Source: Microcebus murinus
Lineage: Eukaryota; Chordata; Mammalia; Primates; Cheirogaleidae
Reading direction: 5' to 3'
Assembly: GCF_040939455.1 (NCBI RefSeq)
Contig: NC_134104.1
Coordinates: forward strand, 141,830,501-141,894,500
DNA length: 64,000 nt
Of this stretch, positions 23,226-34,769 are shown in pieces (position 1 is the stretch's first letter; every line of letters begins with the position of its first letter). Both the position numbers and the translations under genes were made by a program. Below the pieces are notes generated by a model. That model was not told the origin of the DNA. It did no database searches and worked only from the letters and a program-made list of their open reading frames with translations.

Positions 23226-25630
23226 TTAGAGGATATGTAGTGGCCCACTAGCAAGGAGTAGGGAAGAGGCTGTCCATCCACCTTGAATTTTCTTCTAGAG
23301 AAAATGTTGCTGTATGCCTCTAATAACTCAACCACTGTGTGATGCAATTGTTGGCTGACTTAGCTAGCAACTACCTCGCATACAACGTTAAAACTAAACC
23401 ACTTCTATCACTGACCATTCATTAGGTTTGAGTCTACCCTTGGGGATCTGTCCTTAACTTCAGCTGCACAGTTGTTGCTGAACAACATAGAGGAGGCGGG
23501 AAAAACAAGGTGTGGGCATACACCTACTTGTGGAGAATGTTCAAGGAGACACTTTTTTTTTTTTTTTTACTATTTTTTTTTTAAAGGGTGATGCTTTAAG
23601 AATTTTTACAAGATACTAACTGGGTAAAAGTGACATGCCTCACTCATGACCATGCTTGCAGGTATATAAACATGCACACAAGCTTCATAAATACCCACCC
23701 AAAGTACCCATGATTCATTCTGGCAGCTGTTTTCCTTTCCTAGGTTCAGGAGTCATTCAGCCAGCTATGACAGAAAACTCCTGCTGATAAATGCAGCCCT
23801 AGGCTAGAGACCTTCACCAGTAATCATCTGTCACCATGACATGAGCCAGCGCATGCGGAAAAGTCTTCATTTGAATGTGTTGGAGAGGATGGAACAGAGT
23901 TGGGAAAAGAGAGAGACTGATCCATAACACAGTGAGGGCTGGATGTCTTCTCCCTGTAGCTGGAGTGTTTCAGTTACTGATTTCCTTCCTGGACCTGGTG
24001 GATGGAGAGAAAATCTAAAAGGAATCAAAAGGACAACATACTAACCCCCCCTCGTTCCATCACTTGCCATTCCCAGTTCCTAGCATATTCCTTGACTTTC
24101 TGCTATAAACATACTCTTGGAATTATCTATTACTCAAAAGGAGCAAAACACAATTTTTTTCAAAGGCTGAACTATTGTTAAAAAAGCTTATCCTCTGAAC
24201 TTAGGGATGAATTTATGCTTTGCCTAGTTTGATGCTTAATTTGTTTTGTGTGTATTTGTGTGTGTGTGTGTGTAGGTCTCTTAAAACAAAGAACATTCTA
24301 AATACAAAATTAGATATAAAAATAAATATTTAATTCTGATGAGAAAAGAAATACAGATTATAACTTTAGAATTGCTAAAATATACCATAAACACATAAAT
24401 TCCAGAAAATATAAATTTTATTTATAACTTACCTATTCATATAAACTAACTATAATTTTATCAGTTGGCTGTCATTACATATTTATGCATATATATCTAT
24501 ATAAATATATGTTTAAACATCTATGTGAAAAAATCTTTAAAATTATACAAAACTATTCTGAAATTTAGGCATGAATGTCAATTGATAAATATATTAAAAT
24601 TGTTGCTTCATTGTATCAAGATCCATAATTATGTAATTAAATAATTCTCATACTATATCCATTAACATACTGATAAATAAGATCTGTCATTGGAACCCTG
24701 GCTTCTACAGGTGGCTTTGCTATATAAAAGGCCATTTTGTTTGCCTGTTTGTTTGGGATCACTAGACTTTGTCCCACATTCCAGATGTGCTAAGATCCAA
24801 CTGATATACTGGCACATATAAAACATGCAACTAGATTCGGAGATGTACCCACTGTCTGTTGTACTGCTACATATTTGCATCTGACAGACACAGGGATTTA
24901 GTTTGGTACATTCTATTTAAATGAATCCCATTAAGAAAGATGCACATATAATTGTTAAGGATACAGTATCAAGTATATGCCTGACAGGAGAAATTTTTCG
25001 TTAAGATTTGGGATTGATAAGAATGAAATCTTCTGCTTACAAATTTACATGTCTGTTGATTGGGAGAAGTTTCCACATAGCTTAGTTTCTTACTCTACAC
25101 ATTTCAAACTATTTTGACTCTATGGCCCATATACTTCCAGTGCCAAGAGCTTTGGCACATGTTTGTATTGTGCCTCTACCTCAAGTCCTGCACTGTGATG
25201 CTGGGTGAGTCAGCACAATGGGTGGTAAGAGTATTCCTGGAAGTTATTCCCATCTTCTTACAGCAATAACTTAGCTGTACATGAAAGGGACTGTGAGCCA
25301 CATAAATACGTCCCACTGAACCCAAATTAAAAATATACCTGACTCAAACTCTTCCTCAGCCCATCTAAAAGTAGGGGGCCACTCTATTGTCACTTCACAT
25401 GAGAACAGAGACAACAGTTTTAACCAACTGTGGTTTAAAGTTCCCACTTTTGAAAATTTTACAAAATGATAGGATTTTGTGAACACATTGCTACAGCTTC
25501 TCCCAGGGCATTGGCAGAAGCCTGTGCAAGTGAATGTTTCTGAAATTTAAGTTTTGATATTGTCATTGTAGACTTTCTTGGTTTCAGCCAGAAATCCATA
25601 AATTATCTGACTTGCTTTTCATAGCTTTGG
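23226..25630. other. Unassigned, mostly unique sequence
   Basis: About 2.4 kb with no element identified apart from a poly-T (23553-23569) with a second T run to 23581, a short TG run (24247-24274) and an AT-rich zone (24290-24660). No frame exceeds chance length. Confidence 0.45.
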
Positions 25631-25635
25631 GAGAG

Positions 25636-25800
25636 TTTTCATTCATTTATTCATTAATCATTTATACATTTGTTCAGGAATACATTTTTTCACTCATTTA
25701 TTTATTTGACTATCTTGTATTTATAGATTATTATAGTATATGCCAGTGCACAAGTATTAATATAATGGAACAGACAGACAGATAGACAAAAGTCTAAACC
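25636..25800 (-). repeat. L2 LINE 3' terminus, antisense
   Basis: 'ttcattcatttattcattaa' is the reverse complement of the L2 (TGAA)n-like tail, followed by a decayed 'tatgccagtgcacaagtatta' block. Confidence 0.7.
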
Positions 25801-26262
25801 AAGGTTCAAAGTGTCAGTCCCTTCTTTAGTTCCTATCACTGTGGTTACTTTTGTTAAAAACAAAGGAAATTATTAATTGTCTCCTCTCTAGTTTGACAAG
25901 TATTTTCAAGGGGCAACACAATGCAGGATCCCTTCCTGCTTTCCTAACTGATTTTATGTGTGAGGTTCAGAAACCTTGCATTTAATCCTCTTCCCTGTTA
26001 GTGAGTCCTGTTTGATCAGCCCATCTCATTCCCACAACCACCAAGAGAATCAGAAGTTTTTATACATTGGAGGACACAGGTACTTTGATAGAAAGGAAAA
26101 TAGACCCTTGCGCTCATTTGAGGATCTCCAAGTAAGAACTCCTAATTAGAGATGGTGCTTCAATCCACCACCACATGTTACAGGTGTGAGAGACTTCCCA
26201 AGAAGGGTTCATTCCATTCTTGAACACCTTTGATTTTCTCACCAGTGAGAGTTTTTCCCTTT
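25801..26262. other. Unassigned sequence
   Basis: Nothing recognised. Confidence 0.45.
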
Positions 26263-26264
26263 CT

Positions 26265-26345
26265 GCTGTGATCTTGGGCCAGTTACATGATAAACCTTAG
26301 GTTCTGTATTTATAAAACCTGAGCCTAATGAGGAAAAATGATACA
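26265..26345 (+). repeat. MIR fragment
   Basis: 'atcttgggccagttacatga' and 'taggttctgtatttataaaa' match the centre of sense MIR. Short. Confidence 0.55.
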
Positions 26346-26510
26346 GTGTTTATGGTATGCTTGTCAAGCTGGGGGCTGTGAATAAAGATAATTTCCTTTT
26401 CATTAAGACTTCAGAGTTCAAGACAGGAGCATTCTGAATGAGGATGAGAGCAAGGATTCTTCTTCACAATGCTGTGTCCTCATGTGACCCCCACGCTATT
26501 TCATCTATTT

Positions 26511-26640
26511 CTCATAGTCCCTTGACTTTAGTAGAGTGGGATTTCTAGTTACAGTTGAGGAAACAAGACAGTGGAGAAAATCCAATAAATATTGAGCATC
26601 TGAACTCAAGGTCATAAAAGCTATACATTGAAACCCACCA
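26511..26640 (-). repeat. Copy A of a local duplicated segment
   Basis: 'ttctcatagtcccttgactt', 'tttctagttacagttgagga' and 'ccaataaatattgagcatctg' are matched in order, with similar spacing, by 28373-28500. Parts resemble antisense MIR ('cagttgaggaaac'). Confidence 0.6.
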
Positions 26641-27148
26641 TCTGGCTGGTTATTCAGCATGTGACAAATCTTTTAGTGAATTTGTTCATATACAACATCT
26701 TGCTGGAAATTTAAAATTCTCCGAAGAAAAGGAAAGCTTGGACCAATTGTTAAAATTATTTAGTTTATGTCCTTGCCCCCTTCACCATCCCAGGCACATG
26801 GGATTGCCCATGTATCAGACACATAAGAAGAACATGCAGGGTTTTTTTCCTCAGTTTATTTTCTTTACTGTATATCAAGTCATCTATAATGTTGCTATTA
26901 GGGCAGATTGTATAATATTTGGTCCATATTTTCATGAAAGAGAGGGATATTAATTTTCATTTGGGTTGGATCTGAAAACTGCTATGCACACACTGAGTGA
27001 CATCTCATTTTTCCTGATAATGATGTTGATATGTCTCTGGAATACCCATATGCTCAGCACTTGCTGTTTCAAACTTGTTCTTCATTAATTACAGCTATTC
27101 ATAAGCTGCCAAAAATTAAGTTCTATGGAGAATTTAAATTTGAGCTCA
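26641..27148. other. Unassigned sequence
   Basis: Nothing recognised. Confidence 0.45.
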
Positions 27149-27149
27149 G

Positions 27150-27297
27150 AAAGGGATGGAATTTATATGTCGATGGAGAGACAGACTCAAAGAGGTGAAG
27201 TTTCCATGACCAAGAAGTAGCAGAGCTAGGAAATGAACTCCATTGGTCTGATGCTGAAGTTTGTTTAGAGTTTCTGTGACACCACACTGCTTCCTAG
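27150..27297 (-). repeat. MIR SINE, antisense
   Basis: 'gagacagactcaaagaggtg', 'gcagagctaggaaatgaac' and 'gtctgatgctgaagtttg', then 'tgacaccacactgcttc' follow reverse-complement MIR. Confidence 0.82.
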
Positions 27298-27690
27298 CCT
27301 GGAGGAACTAATGGGATAGGAAAGGTTTTGTGATCTCTGCCTGGGGAGAAACACGGTTCTGAATTTTGCAAATTGCTATTTCGAGAGCAAAAGGATAATT
27401 TGAGCTGTTCAAAAGTTCGATTTGGGAGTATAAAAGGGATTGGCTTTTTAAAAATACCCCCATATCTGTATTTCAAGAGTCTAAGATTATGAGCTTTTAC
27501 CTTAGCTTGCCTAACATTTGGGGAAGTAGACAAAAGAAAGGATTTAGGCCAAAGGCTATGAAACAAAGATAACAATATCTTTATTTTAAAGGATCCTACA
27601 CTTTGAGGTATTATTTTTGTATACATTATTTCAGTGGTTGGAAAATACTTTTTTGTAAAGGTCCACATAGTGAGTGCCATGGGTGTTGTC
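27298..27690. other. Unassigned sequence with a short hAT remnant
   Basis: Mostly unassigned. At 27630-27690 'agtggttggaaaatac', 'ttttttgtaaaggtccaca' and 'tagtgagtgccatgggtg' resemble the 5' end of the same hAT MITE family as 13934-14095. Confidence 0.4.
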
Positions 27691-27694
27691 CACA

Positions 27695-27895
27695 TATAGT
27701 CTGCTTTCCCTCCTTGTTTTTCTTTCTCCTTCCCTTCCCTGTGGTCCTTCTCCTTTTCCTTTTCTGCCTTATTCCTCTTTTGTTATATTTTCTCTTTCTC
27801 TCCTCTTCCTTGTTCCTCTTCATCTCCCTTTCCTCTTTCTCTTCCTCTTCCACCCTCTCTCCCTCATCATCCCCCTCCTCCTTCTTCTTTACAAC
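27695..27895. repeat. Long polypyrimidine (CTTCC/CTCTT) tract
   Basis: About 200 bp of almost pure C/T on the plus strand. It yields spurious Leu/Phe/Ser-rich frames on plus and Lys/Glu/Arg-rich frames on minus. Confidence 0.95.
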
Positions 27896-27921
27896 CATTT
27901 TAATATATAAAGACCATTCTT

Positions 27922-28286
27922 GGGCCAGGCACGGTGGCTCAGGCCTGTAATCCTAGCACTCTGGGAGGCCGAGGCTGGTGGATCGCTCAAGGTCAGGAGT
28001 TCGAAACCAGCCTGAACAAGAGCAAGACCCCGTCTCTACTGAAATTAGATACAAATTAATTGGACAACTAAAAATATATAGAAAAAATTAGCCGGTCATG
28101 GTGGCACATGCCTGTAGTCCCAGCTACTTGGGAGGCTGAGGCAGGAGGATCACTTGAGCCCAGGAGTTTGAGGTTGCTGTGAGCTAGGCTGATGCCATGG
28201 CACTGTAGCCTGGACAATAGAGTGAGACTCTGTCTCAAAACAAACAAACAAACAAACAAACAAACAAACAAACAAACAAACAAAAA
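27922..28286 (+). mobile_element. Alu SINE, strepsirrhine type, (CAAA)n tail
   Basis: Full dimeric Alu: left arm from 'gggccaggcacggtggctca', a middle linker containing 'ggacaactaaaaatata', a right arm with 'gctgtgagctaggctgatgc', ending 'gagactctgtctcaaaac' and a (CAAA)n tail (about 28238-28286). It is flanked by the 9-bp duplication ACCATTCTT at 27913-27921 and 28287-28295. Box A/B promoter regions are recognisable, but it is non-coding. Confidence 0.97.
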
Positions 28287-28372
28287 ACCATTCTTACCTC
28301 CTGGTCTGTATATAAGCTGGCCATAGCTTGGATTTGCTCCTCAGGTCATAATTAGCTGCATTATTGCTTCTA

Positions 28373-28500
28373 GTTCTCATTGCCCTTGATAGTAGTATGG
28401 TGAGGTTTCTAGCTACAGTTGAGGAATCAGGAGAGTGGATACAAACCAATAAATATTGAGCATCTGCTTTGTACTCAATAGAGCTAAACTCTATAGTGTC
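28373..28500 (-). repeat. Copy B of the local duplicated segment
   Basis: 'ttctcattgcccttgatagt', 'tttctagctacagttgagga' and 'ccaataaatattgagcatctg' correspond to 26511-26640. It overlaps the start of the following MIR. Confidence 0.6.
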
Positions 28501-28615
28501 CTCATTAATTCTTCACAACAACCTTGTAAAGGAGGTACTTTATCCCCTTTAGAGGTGAAGAAATGGAGACCAAGAGAAGTTGTTACAAACTTCCCTATGG
28601 TTTCAGCCACCTCAT
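28446..28615 (-). repeat. MIR SINE, antisense
   Basis: 'aatattgagcatctgctttg', 'cattaattcttcacaacaac', 'tagaggtgaagaaatggaga' and 'gagaagttgttacaaac' are reverse-complement MIR in order. Confidence 0.87.
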
Positions 28616-28719
28616 TGGTGTTATTTTCACCCTGTGAGGTCTCTGAATCCAGCTCTGGATTCCTCTGCCTGTGCTTATCAGAGGAAGTGCTGAGTAGCTG
28701 GGATCTGAAAGAAGCATAG

Positions 28720-29285
28720 CAGTTACTTAGGGGGAGAGCATTCCAAGAAGATGGAATATCAGGTACAGCCACTCTATCTATGGTGTGATGGAGCACAGAA
28801 TATTTGGAGAGTTGAGAGAAAACCAGCGGACTGGAGCACAGATAAAACAATGAGGAACTTGGTACAAGATGAAGTTGGAGAGAAATATGGGGACCAGACT
28901 ATAGAGGGTCTTTATTACTGATGCTAAGTGTCCATAGATCTTTATCCTAAAAGCAATAATGGGCCATTTAAATATTTTAAGCAGGTGAGCAACATGACAA
29001 TGTTTGCCTTTTGAAAAGTCATCTGTGGTTATAGAGTGATAACAGATTATAAAATGTAAGAGTGAGCATGCAAGATAAGTTAGGAGGTTATTCTACTAGT
29101 TTAGACAGGAGATAATCATAACTTGAATCAAGTTAGTGGTGGTGAGATTCAGGGAAGTAAATAAAATTGATAGATATTTACTTGGAGGTAAAACAGAATT
29201 TGGTAATCAGTGGTTTAGATGTGGGCACTGAAGACAAGGAGGCATCAAGGATGACCTAGTTTTCTTACTTGCACACTTGAGAGGA
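28720..29285 (-). repeat. L2 LINE fragment, antisense
   Basis: 'gggagagcattccaagaaga', 'ctggagcacagataaaac', 'tagagggtctttattactga', 'ggtgagcaacatgacaatg', 'gaggttattctactagttta' and 'ggaggcatcaaggatgacc' are successive antisense L2 landmarks. Confidence 0.85.
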
Positions 29286-29599
29286 TGCTGTTGATATTTA
29301 CTGAGAATAAACAGTATAATATAATTCCCAGGAGGATATACAGATACACAAGAAACTGTTATTTGTGTTTGCCCCTGAAGAGAGGGAAACTGGATAATTA
29401 GGTGGCAGGGGAGAAAAGGAGATTTGCATTTGTTCACCTTTTTAACTCTTATAATTTTGTACCAGCATTCTTTTGATAGTGCTCTGATATTGATAAAATT
29501 CTGTTGAAAGATATTAAGCACTTAAAATGTGTAAATTTACCTCACCCTCTGCTCTTTTCTTCTTCCTTCTCTTTCTCTTTTCCTCTTATAGTTGTTAAG

Positions 29600-29785
29600 A
29601 ACACTGGCATTAGAATAAAAAGCCTGAGTTGGGTGACACTGAATCAATTATTTAATCTAAGTGTCAGTGTTATATCTGAAAAGTGGACGTTGTAACAGTA
29701 GCCCAGGCATAGGATTGTTACAAAGGTTAAATAAGTTAATACACGAAAACCATTCATGCTTGTTTGGCAGATGCTCAACAAATAA
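29600..29785 (+). repeat. MIR SINE
   Basis: 'agaacactggcattagaata', 'gagttgggtgacact', 'aagtgtcagtgttatat', 'ctgaaaagtggacgttgtaa' and 'gcagatgctcaacaaataac' are sense MIR in order. Confidence 0.82.
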
Positions 29786-29786
29786 C

Positions 29787-29897
29787 TCCACCTCCCTGCT
29801 CCTCCTCTTACTCCTCCCCTTCTTCTTTCTCTTCCTCATCCTTTCCCCCATCTTCCTCCTTCTCCTCTTCCTTTTCCTCTTCCTCCTTCTCCTTTAC
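29787..29897. repeat. Polypyrimidine tract
   Basis: About 110 bp of CTCCT/CTTCC-rich sequence directly after the MIR 3' end. A shorter similar patch lies at 29545-29588. Confidence 0.93.
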
Positions 29898-30307
29898 TTC
29901 AATGTATAAATAGTTCTTCAGGTACACTTTCTAATTTTATTTTTTTCTCTAAGCCAGAGGGCTATGAATCCTCAGGGGATTAGTTTATACCTCAGTGGTG
30001 TTTTCCCAAGGCATGAATTTTCTCCATACCGTCTCTGACATAAGTGCTTATGACTCATATGTGCATAATGTAATGTGCCAAGTGCTTGCTCAAGGGCAGA
30101 AGCCTCTTAAGGGTATATGTCTTAGGGCCTTGGCACAGTGTTCTGGACAGAGGATGTCTTGGATGTCATTATCTCTCAAACATCCTTATATTCATGAGCC
30201 AAACATTATGATCCTTTTCTGGATCTGAATCAGTTTATCAATTCACAAAATCTGTAGCACATCTACCGTCACCCTAATTCAGCATGGTCACACAAACGGA
30301 TGTGTAA
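29898..30307. other. Unassigned sequence
   Basis: Nothing recognised. Confidence 0.45.
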
Positions 30308-30368
30308 GATTACTTTGTCTGCACAGGATTGAGAACAGAATCCCTTAAGAATATTGTTTTCTTCTTAG

Positions 30369-30860
30369 ACAACATTGGTGGTGGTGCCTGTGTGAGTGCT
30401 GCGGAGAACATGCATGAAATGACGGGCACAGAGAACCTTGAGCGAGAGCCTCTGGTTTCTGATAGACAGGACCGTTTGTGAAAGCTTCATCGTCAACTTC
30501 CCAGGGGAAGACCTCAAGCCGCTGGCCAGCCATCCTCCTCTCAGGACCAGCCATGTCTGATCTCCATCGGTGACACATGGAGACAGAAGGGCAAGCAGAC
30601 GGGAACGTTCACACACAAATAAGAACACGGGGGAAGTTGGCGAGCTCATCCTTCCCCTCCTGCAGCGCCTGCTTCTGTCTTTAACACATTGATTGGATCA
30701 AGCCTGAGTCTTTCTTTGATCCTCCTGACACCCTGCTTACTATTGTTTATCTAGCTTATGATTCCTCTGCCTCTAAGGCAAATCTTCATACTGCATGGAT
30801 CAATAGGCTACAGGGGCCTTAATTAAAGCTGAAGAATAAAATTGATACTGGAAACTAAAT
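30369..30860 (+). other. Candidate terminal exon or conserved element (CpG-enriched, unproven)
   Basis: A pyrimidine tract 'gttttcttcttag' ends in AG at 30367-30368 and could be a splice acceptor. An open frame in phase runs 30371-30478 (36 residues, ending in a charged 'EPLVSDRQDRL') with TGA at 30479-30481; the same frame is open upstream to 30308. The stretch 30400-30670 holds roughly ten CpGs, clearly above the neighbourhood. An AATAAA lies at 30835-30840. I do not recognise the peptide, and the minus strand is also open here (30365-30649), as can happen in GC-richer DNA. Alternatives are an lncRNA exon, a regulatory element, or chance. Confidence 0.25.
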
Positions 30861-31367
30861 TCTTCTAGTGTCTGGAAGAGCAGGAAATGTTATTTCCCAT
30901 GGAGACCTTTTCATTGCCTCATCTTGTCCCTTCTGAAGTTTGGCGAAACACTGAGTATCCTATGATAGATTTTTGAGACACGGATTAGGAGCGTGCATGG
31001 GTGGCTATGTGAAGAACAGTGGGATCCTTTGGCATGTCTTCTAGATACTTAAGTGTCTCCTTAGGGGACTCAATATCCAATATATTGGTGGGTGTAAACA
31101 TAAACCTCATTTTCTGCACTTTGCACAACTCTACTGTATTGTTTCATTCTCTGAAGATAGAGGAGGACAATTCCTTCATAAGATAGGCCTCCATCTATGG
31201 TTGAAATAAGGTTGCAGCTTGAGCTGACATTCAACTTTGCATTTCAACTTCATCTTTGGCAAAAATAATACTTTTATACGGCTATAGCCAAATACAATGA
31301 ATGTACAAAGATTTCACATTAATTTGGTTTGTGTGTTATATTTATGGATATATGATGAATGTTTCTC

Positions 31368-31422
31368 TGGTGTGTATGTGTGTGTTGTGTTTGCACATGT
31401 ATGTGTTATGTGTGTGTGTGTA
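31368..31422. repeat. Degenerate (TG)n repeat
   Basis: Interrupted TG/TGTG units with TTG and CACATG breaks. Confidence 0.9.
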
Positions 31423-32245
31423 AAACTATAACATCATGAAATCACCAAACTAAGAAGCAAAATCTTAGGACATTTAATCCTAGCTTTTCTTTTTAGCTAT
31501 GTGACTTTGGTCTATAAAGTACTATACCAAATTATATTTTCAGTAATGGGTATTGTTGTGCACATCAAAAATGTAACACTGCGTTAGTCTTTGAACATAA
31601 TACTGGATGTGTTCCTTAAACTGTGTAATTCAGGAATAGCATTTTACAGACAATTTTTAATCCCATAGTCTAGCTGTGGTTATCAGATTATGAAATACCC
31701 CCAGCCATAGCAAGTGAGTATAAATTTAGGAGGAGCCAAAGGTAGTGTCATTCAGAACATACACTTACAAAAACAGTGCTTTTAGCCTCATGCCTAACAT
31801 TCCCCATAACTACAGGTCTTGCATCATTCCTTTTTAAGATTCAGGTTTCCAGGGACCAGTAGAGTCTCCAGGTATACTCAGAGTCAAGACCATCTACATC
31901 ATTGAAAAAGAGCGGGAGACTGGTCGCACAAATAATGTACCTTATTGTACTCCCTCTGAATTTGTTTATTGGTTTGGTCCATCTTGTCTTGGCTCACAAG
32001 GGTTCCAATTTAATGAAGCTTTAAATAAATATAAGCATGGAAGAAATAAATAAATCACACACCAAAAGAAAGCATTGAGGCATGACCTTATTCACTGACT
32101 TCCAAATTAAAATGAGTAAATAGTGCTTCTTCCTGTTAAGGAAAAATATGATTACCAGTTAGTTGGAATAGAAAAGGATATAATAAATTTGGATAGAATA
32201 GAAGAACCTGTCCCTACCCTTGACCCTCCTTGGGCATGACAGGTT
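31423..32245. other. Unassigned sequence
   Basis: Only a weak MIR-like 'tttagctatgtgactttggt' near 31491 is visible. Otherwise no assignment. Confidence 0.4.
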
Positions 32246-32249
32246 ATTT

Positions 32250-32335
32250 ATGTATGCTTTGACTTCAGTTTCCTCACCTATAAACAGGGATATAAAGTAT
32301 AACATAGCAGAAGCTCAAGTATTCTCTGATACTTA
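32250..32335 (+). repeat. MIR fragment
   Basis: 'tttgacttcagtttcctcac' and 'ctataaacagggatataaag' match sense MIR. Confidence 0.65.
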
Positions 32336-32339
32336 GATG

Positions 32340-33380
32340 GTGGGCTTCCTTTTTGGATGACTAATCAAAATTTATTTTGCCCTCTTTTTCACATTTCTAA
32401 AAAAGAGAGTGTTCGGTGTAGTGATTTCTAAGTCTCCTTTGAGCTTCAGCTTTGTGTGAGTTTATGAGCAGCGTGGAGTTGTGTCAGGTCTTAGGGGTTA
32501 CCAGGTCTGACATTCTCACTTGACAGATGAAGGACAAGTTGTAATTCCATGAAATGCATTATCTGACTACTTAGTACATCTTTGTCACTTTAACATGGTT
32601 CCTGCAGTAGGGAGGGCAGTGTAGCCAATGAGAAGTTGAAGACTTTACTCGGCTCTGAAGAATATGGCCAGGCCATTTAGGGAAACAGCTCAGAGGAGCT
32701 ACTTTCTGCACCGTGTGAATTGTTGAACAGTCAGTGTCTGCATTCTGTGCAGTGCTATGGGAGGAGACCCACAGGGCTCAGGCCTCGCTGACTTAGAGGA
32801 AGCACAACCTGATTGGGAACTGATTTGAAAGTAATGAACACTCTGTCTCATCTGGTACTTTCGAAAGAGTTTGCAGAGTCGATAGGTGACGGGGACTTTA
32901 ATTAAAAAATAAAAGAAGAAATTAAAGCTAGAATACAACATCTGAAAGGAAAGGTGACCTTAGGGATCAGGAGAAAGAATGTCAGAATTATAGGACAGAA
33001 GGGCTGTTGCTCCTGAATTCAAGTTATTTAAATGTATAACAGCTGGGAGTATAGCTCATATGCATGCTCACACACCTTCCATCCAATCATTCCAACCATT
33101 CTTTTCTTTCTATCTGGAAGAGATGTCATTCTAAGACCTGGCCTGGTATGCAAAGATACAATAAGTGGAGATAAAGGTGAGATTGTATAGGCTGTCATCA
33201 CTGGTGTCTTGATACAGGGGTGGTAGGTGCATATCATAGCAGGCCCTGAGCTTGCTGCTACTTGAGATGATTAATGTAAGTCTAGTGGGAACCCTCTTAT
33301 GAACCTGGGTAAACTTGGCATAAGATGTCTGGATCTGTTCAGAAGAATAAAGGAACACAATACTATTCTCTGTCTTTATT
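32340..33380. other. Unassigned sequence
   Basis: A small antisense MIR-like patch ('ttgacagatgaaggacaag', about 32520) is possible; the rest is not recognised. Confidence 0.4.
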
Positions 33381-33384
33381 CTTT

Positions 33385-33600
33385 CACTCATTGATTCATT
33401 TTATGACCATTTATTTAGTTTGCATCTGCAATGGGAAATTCTTTACTCTGAAAATTCTGGGGAGATACACCAGATACAGAGAAGAATAAGGCAGGGACTC
33501 TTCTCTCTGAGTGGTTACAGTATAGCAAGGAGAATGATACTAAATGACTTAATTATGATGCAAGGTGAATAAAATAAGGAGAGGCATACACAGCCTTCTC
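33385..33600 (-). repeat. L2 LINE 3' end, antisense
   Basis: 'ttcactcattgattcatttt', 'gatacaccagatacagagaa', 'taaggcagggactcttctc' and 'ggttacagtatagcaag' follow reverse-complement L2. Confidence 0.75.
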
Positions 33601-33624
33601 TAGAAGAGTAGTGTTATAGAGAGA

Positions 33625-33805
33625 TAAATGATATCCTCTGAGAATTTATTCTGTGCTTTGAACCACACCAAACATTTATTTATATTATACTGTTCACAGT
33701 TATGAATAAGCCTGGCAGGGAGATAAAATAGTCCTTATTTTACTGTTGAGTTGATTGAAGCTCAAAAGTTTAAGGAGTTAAGGAGGCTGGAGGTCACACA
33801 GTGAG
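33625..33805 (-). repeat. MIR SINE, antisense
   Basis: 'ttattttactgttgagttga', 'agtttaaggagttaagga' and 'ggaggtcacacagtgagctc' are the diagnostic antisense MIR 3' half. Confidence 0.83.
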
Positions 33806-34765
33806 CTCTATAGCGGGGGTTGTGAGCCCTCCTGGGACAGACCTATGGCTTGTCCCCTTGAGTTTCCCACGGCAGCCATTCTTAGTGATGGCGTGGAAGC
33901 AACAGACCTGACGACTATCAGGTCTGATAGTCGATTTCAGCGAGGCGTGTTAAGCAAGGAGTTTATTGATTTCAGTTACAGTAGCCTCAAGTGCCTAGAT
34001 TTGAATTCCAAATCTCTGAGACTCTGATTACATATGTTCCCCAAACTTTCGCCCCCTCCACATGGTCCTAAAGGCACTGTGAAGCAGAGAGGAGGTCTGG
34101 CTGGTGAAAGATGATTGGTTTTTTGCCTTCAGGCTCTTTGTTCTTCCAAAGTAGGCTATCACTTCCACTTGGAATGGATCTGAAAAGTCTGGGGAAAAGG
34201 TAACGCTTGTCTTTTAGGATGATCTGGCCATAGTATATGATCCAGATAGCAGCCCTCATCCTCATTAGGTTCCAGGATGCACATTAAGACTCTTCCTTTA
34301 TTTTCTGTTTGGTAAAAACACTGAATATACACCAGGGAGAATCTTTGTCTTCCACTCTCACAGTGGCTTTGGAAGCACATCTCTGACCAAGCTTTGCTCA
34401 TATTGTGTCTTCCTCAATATCTCTGATTAACACACAGATTTGCTTTCAAGCTTGGGTTTCTATTTTTTGATTCTCTTGACAACAAGAATTATCTTAAATA
34501 TTACTTTCAAAATGGGAGCTATCACTTTAAAGGGAAGGGACAACATCTGCTTCCCAATATGTGTCTTTAAATCTATGAGAAGGAGTGGAGAGTGAGGGCG
34601 AGGAAAGAGGGTGGTGGTTATGGTGACCTCTTTCTTCTTTTTCATTCAGTGGGAGCTGAAGTTTTCTCCTGACTAAAGCTCCCTGATATGAGCATTTAAA
34701 TCCTATTTTATATTTTCCCTATAGTAAGAAGTATTTTTTCATCATCTGTTACTAACTTCTTATTC
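33806..34765. other. Unassigned sequence with CpG patch and overlapping hairpins
   Basis: No repeat recognised. 33806-33960 carries about eight CpGs and the overlapping inverted repeats at 33903-33933. An open frame 33845-34027 (60 codons) has no recognisable family. Confidence 0.4.
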
Positions 34766-34769
34766 CACC

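Noticed and set aside
27603..27950. Leu/Phe/Ser-rich plus frame and Lys/Glu-rich minus frames
   Set aside because: Translation of a polypyrimidine tract.
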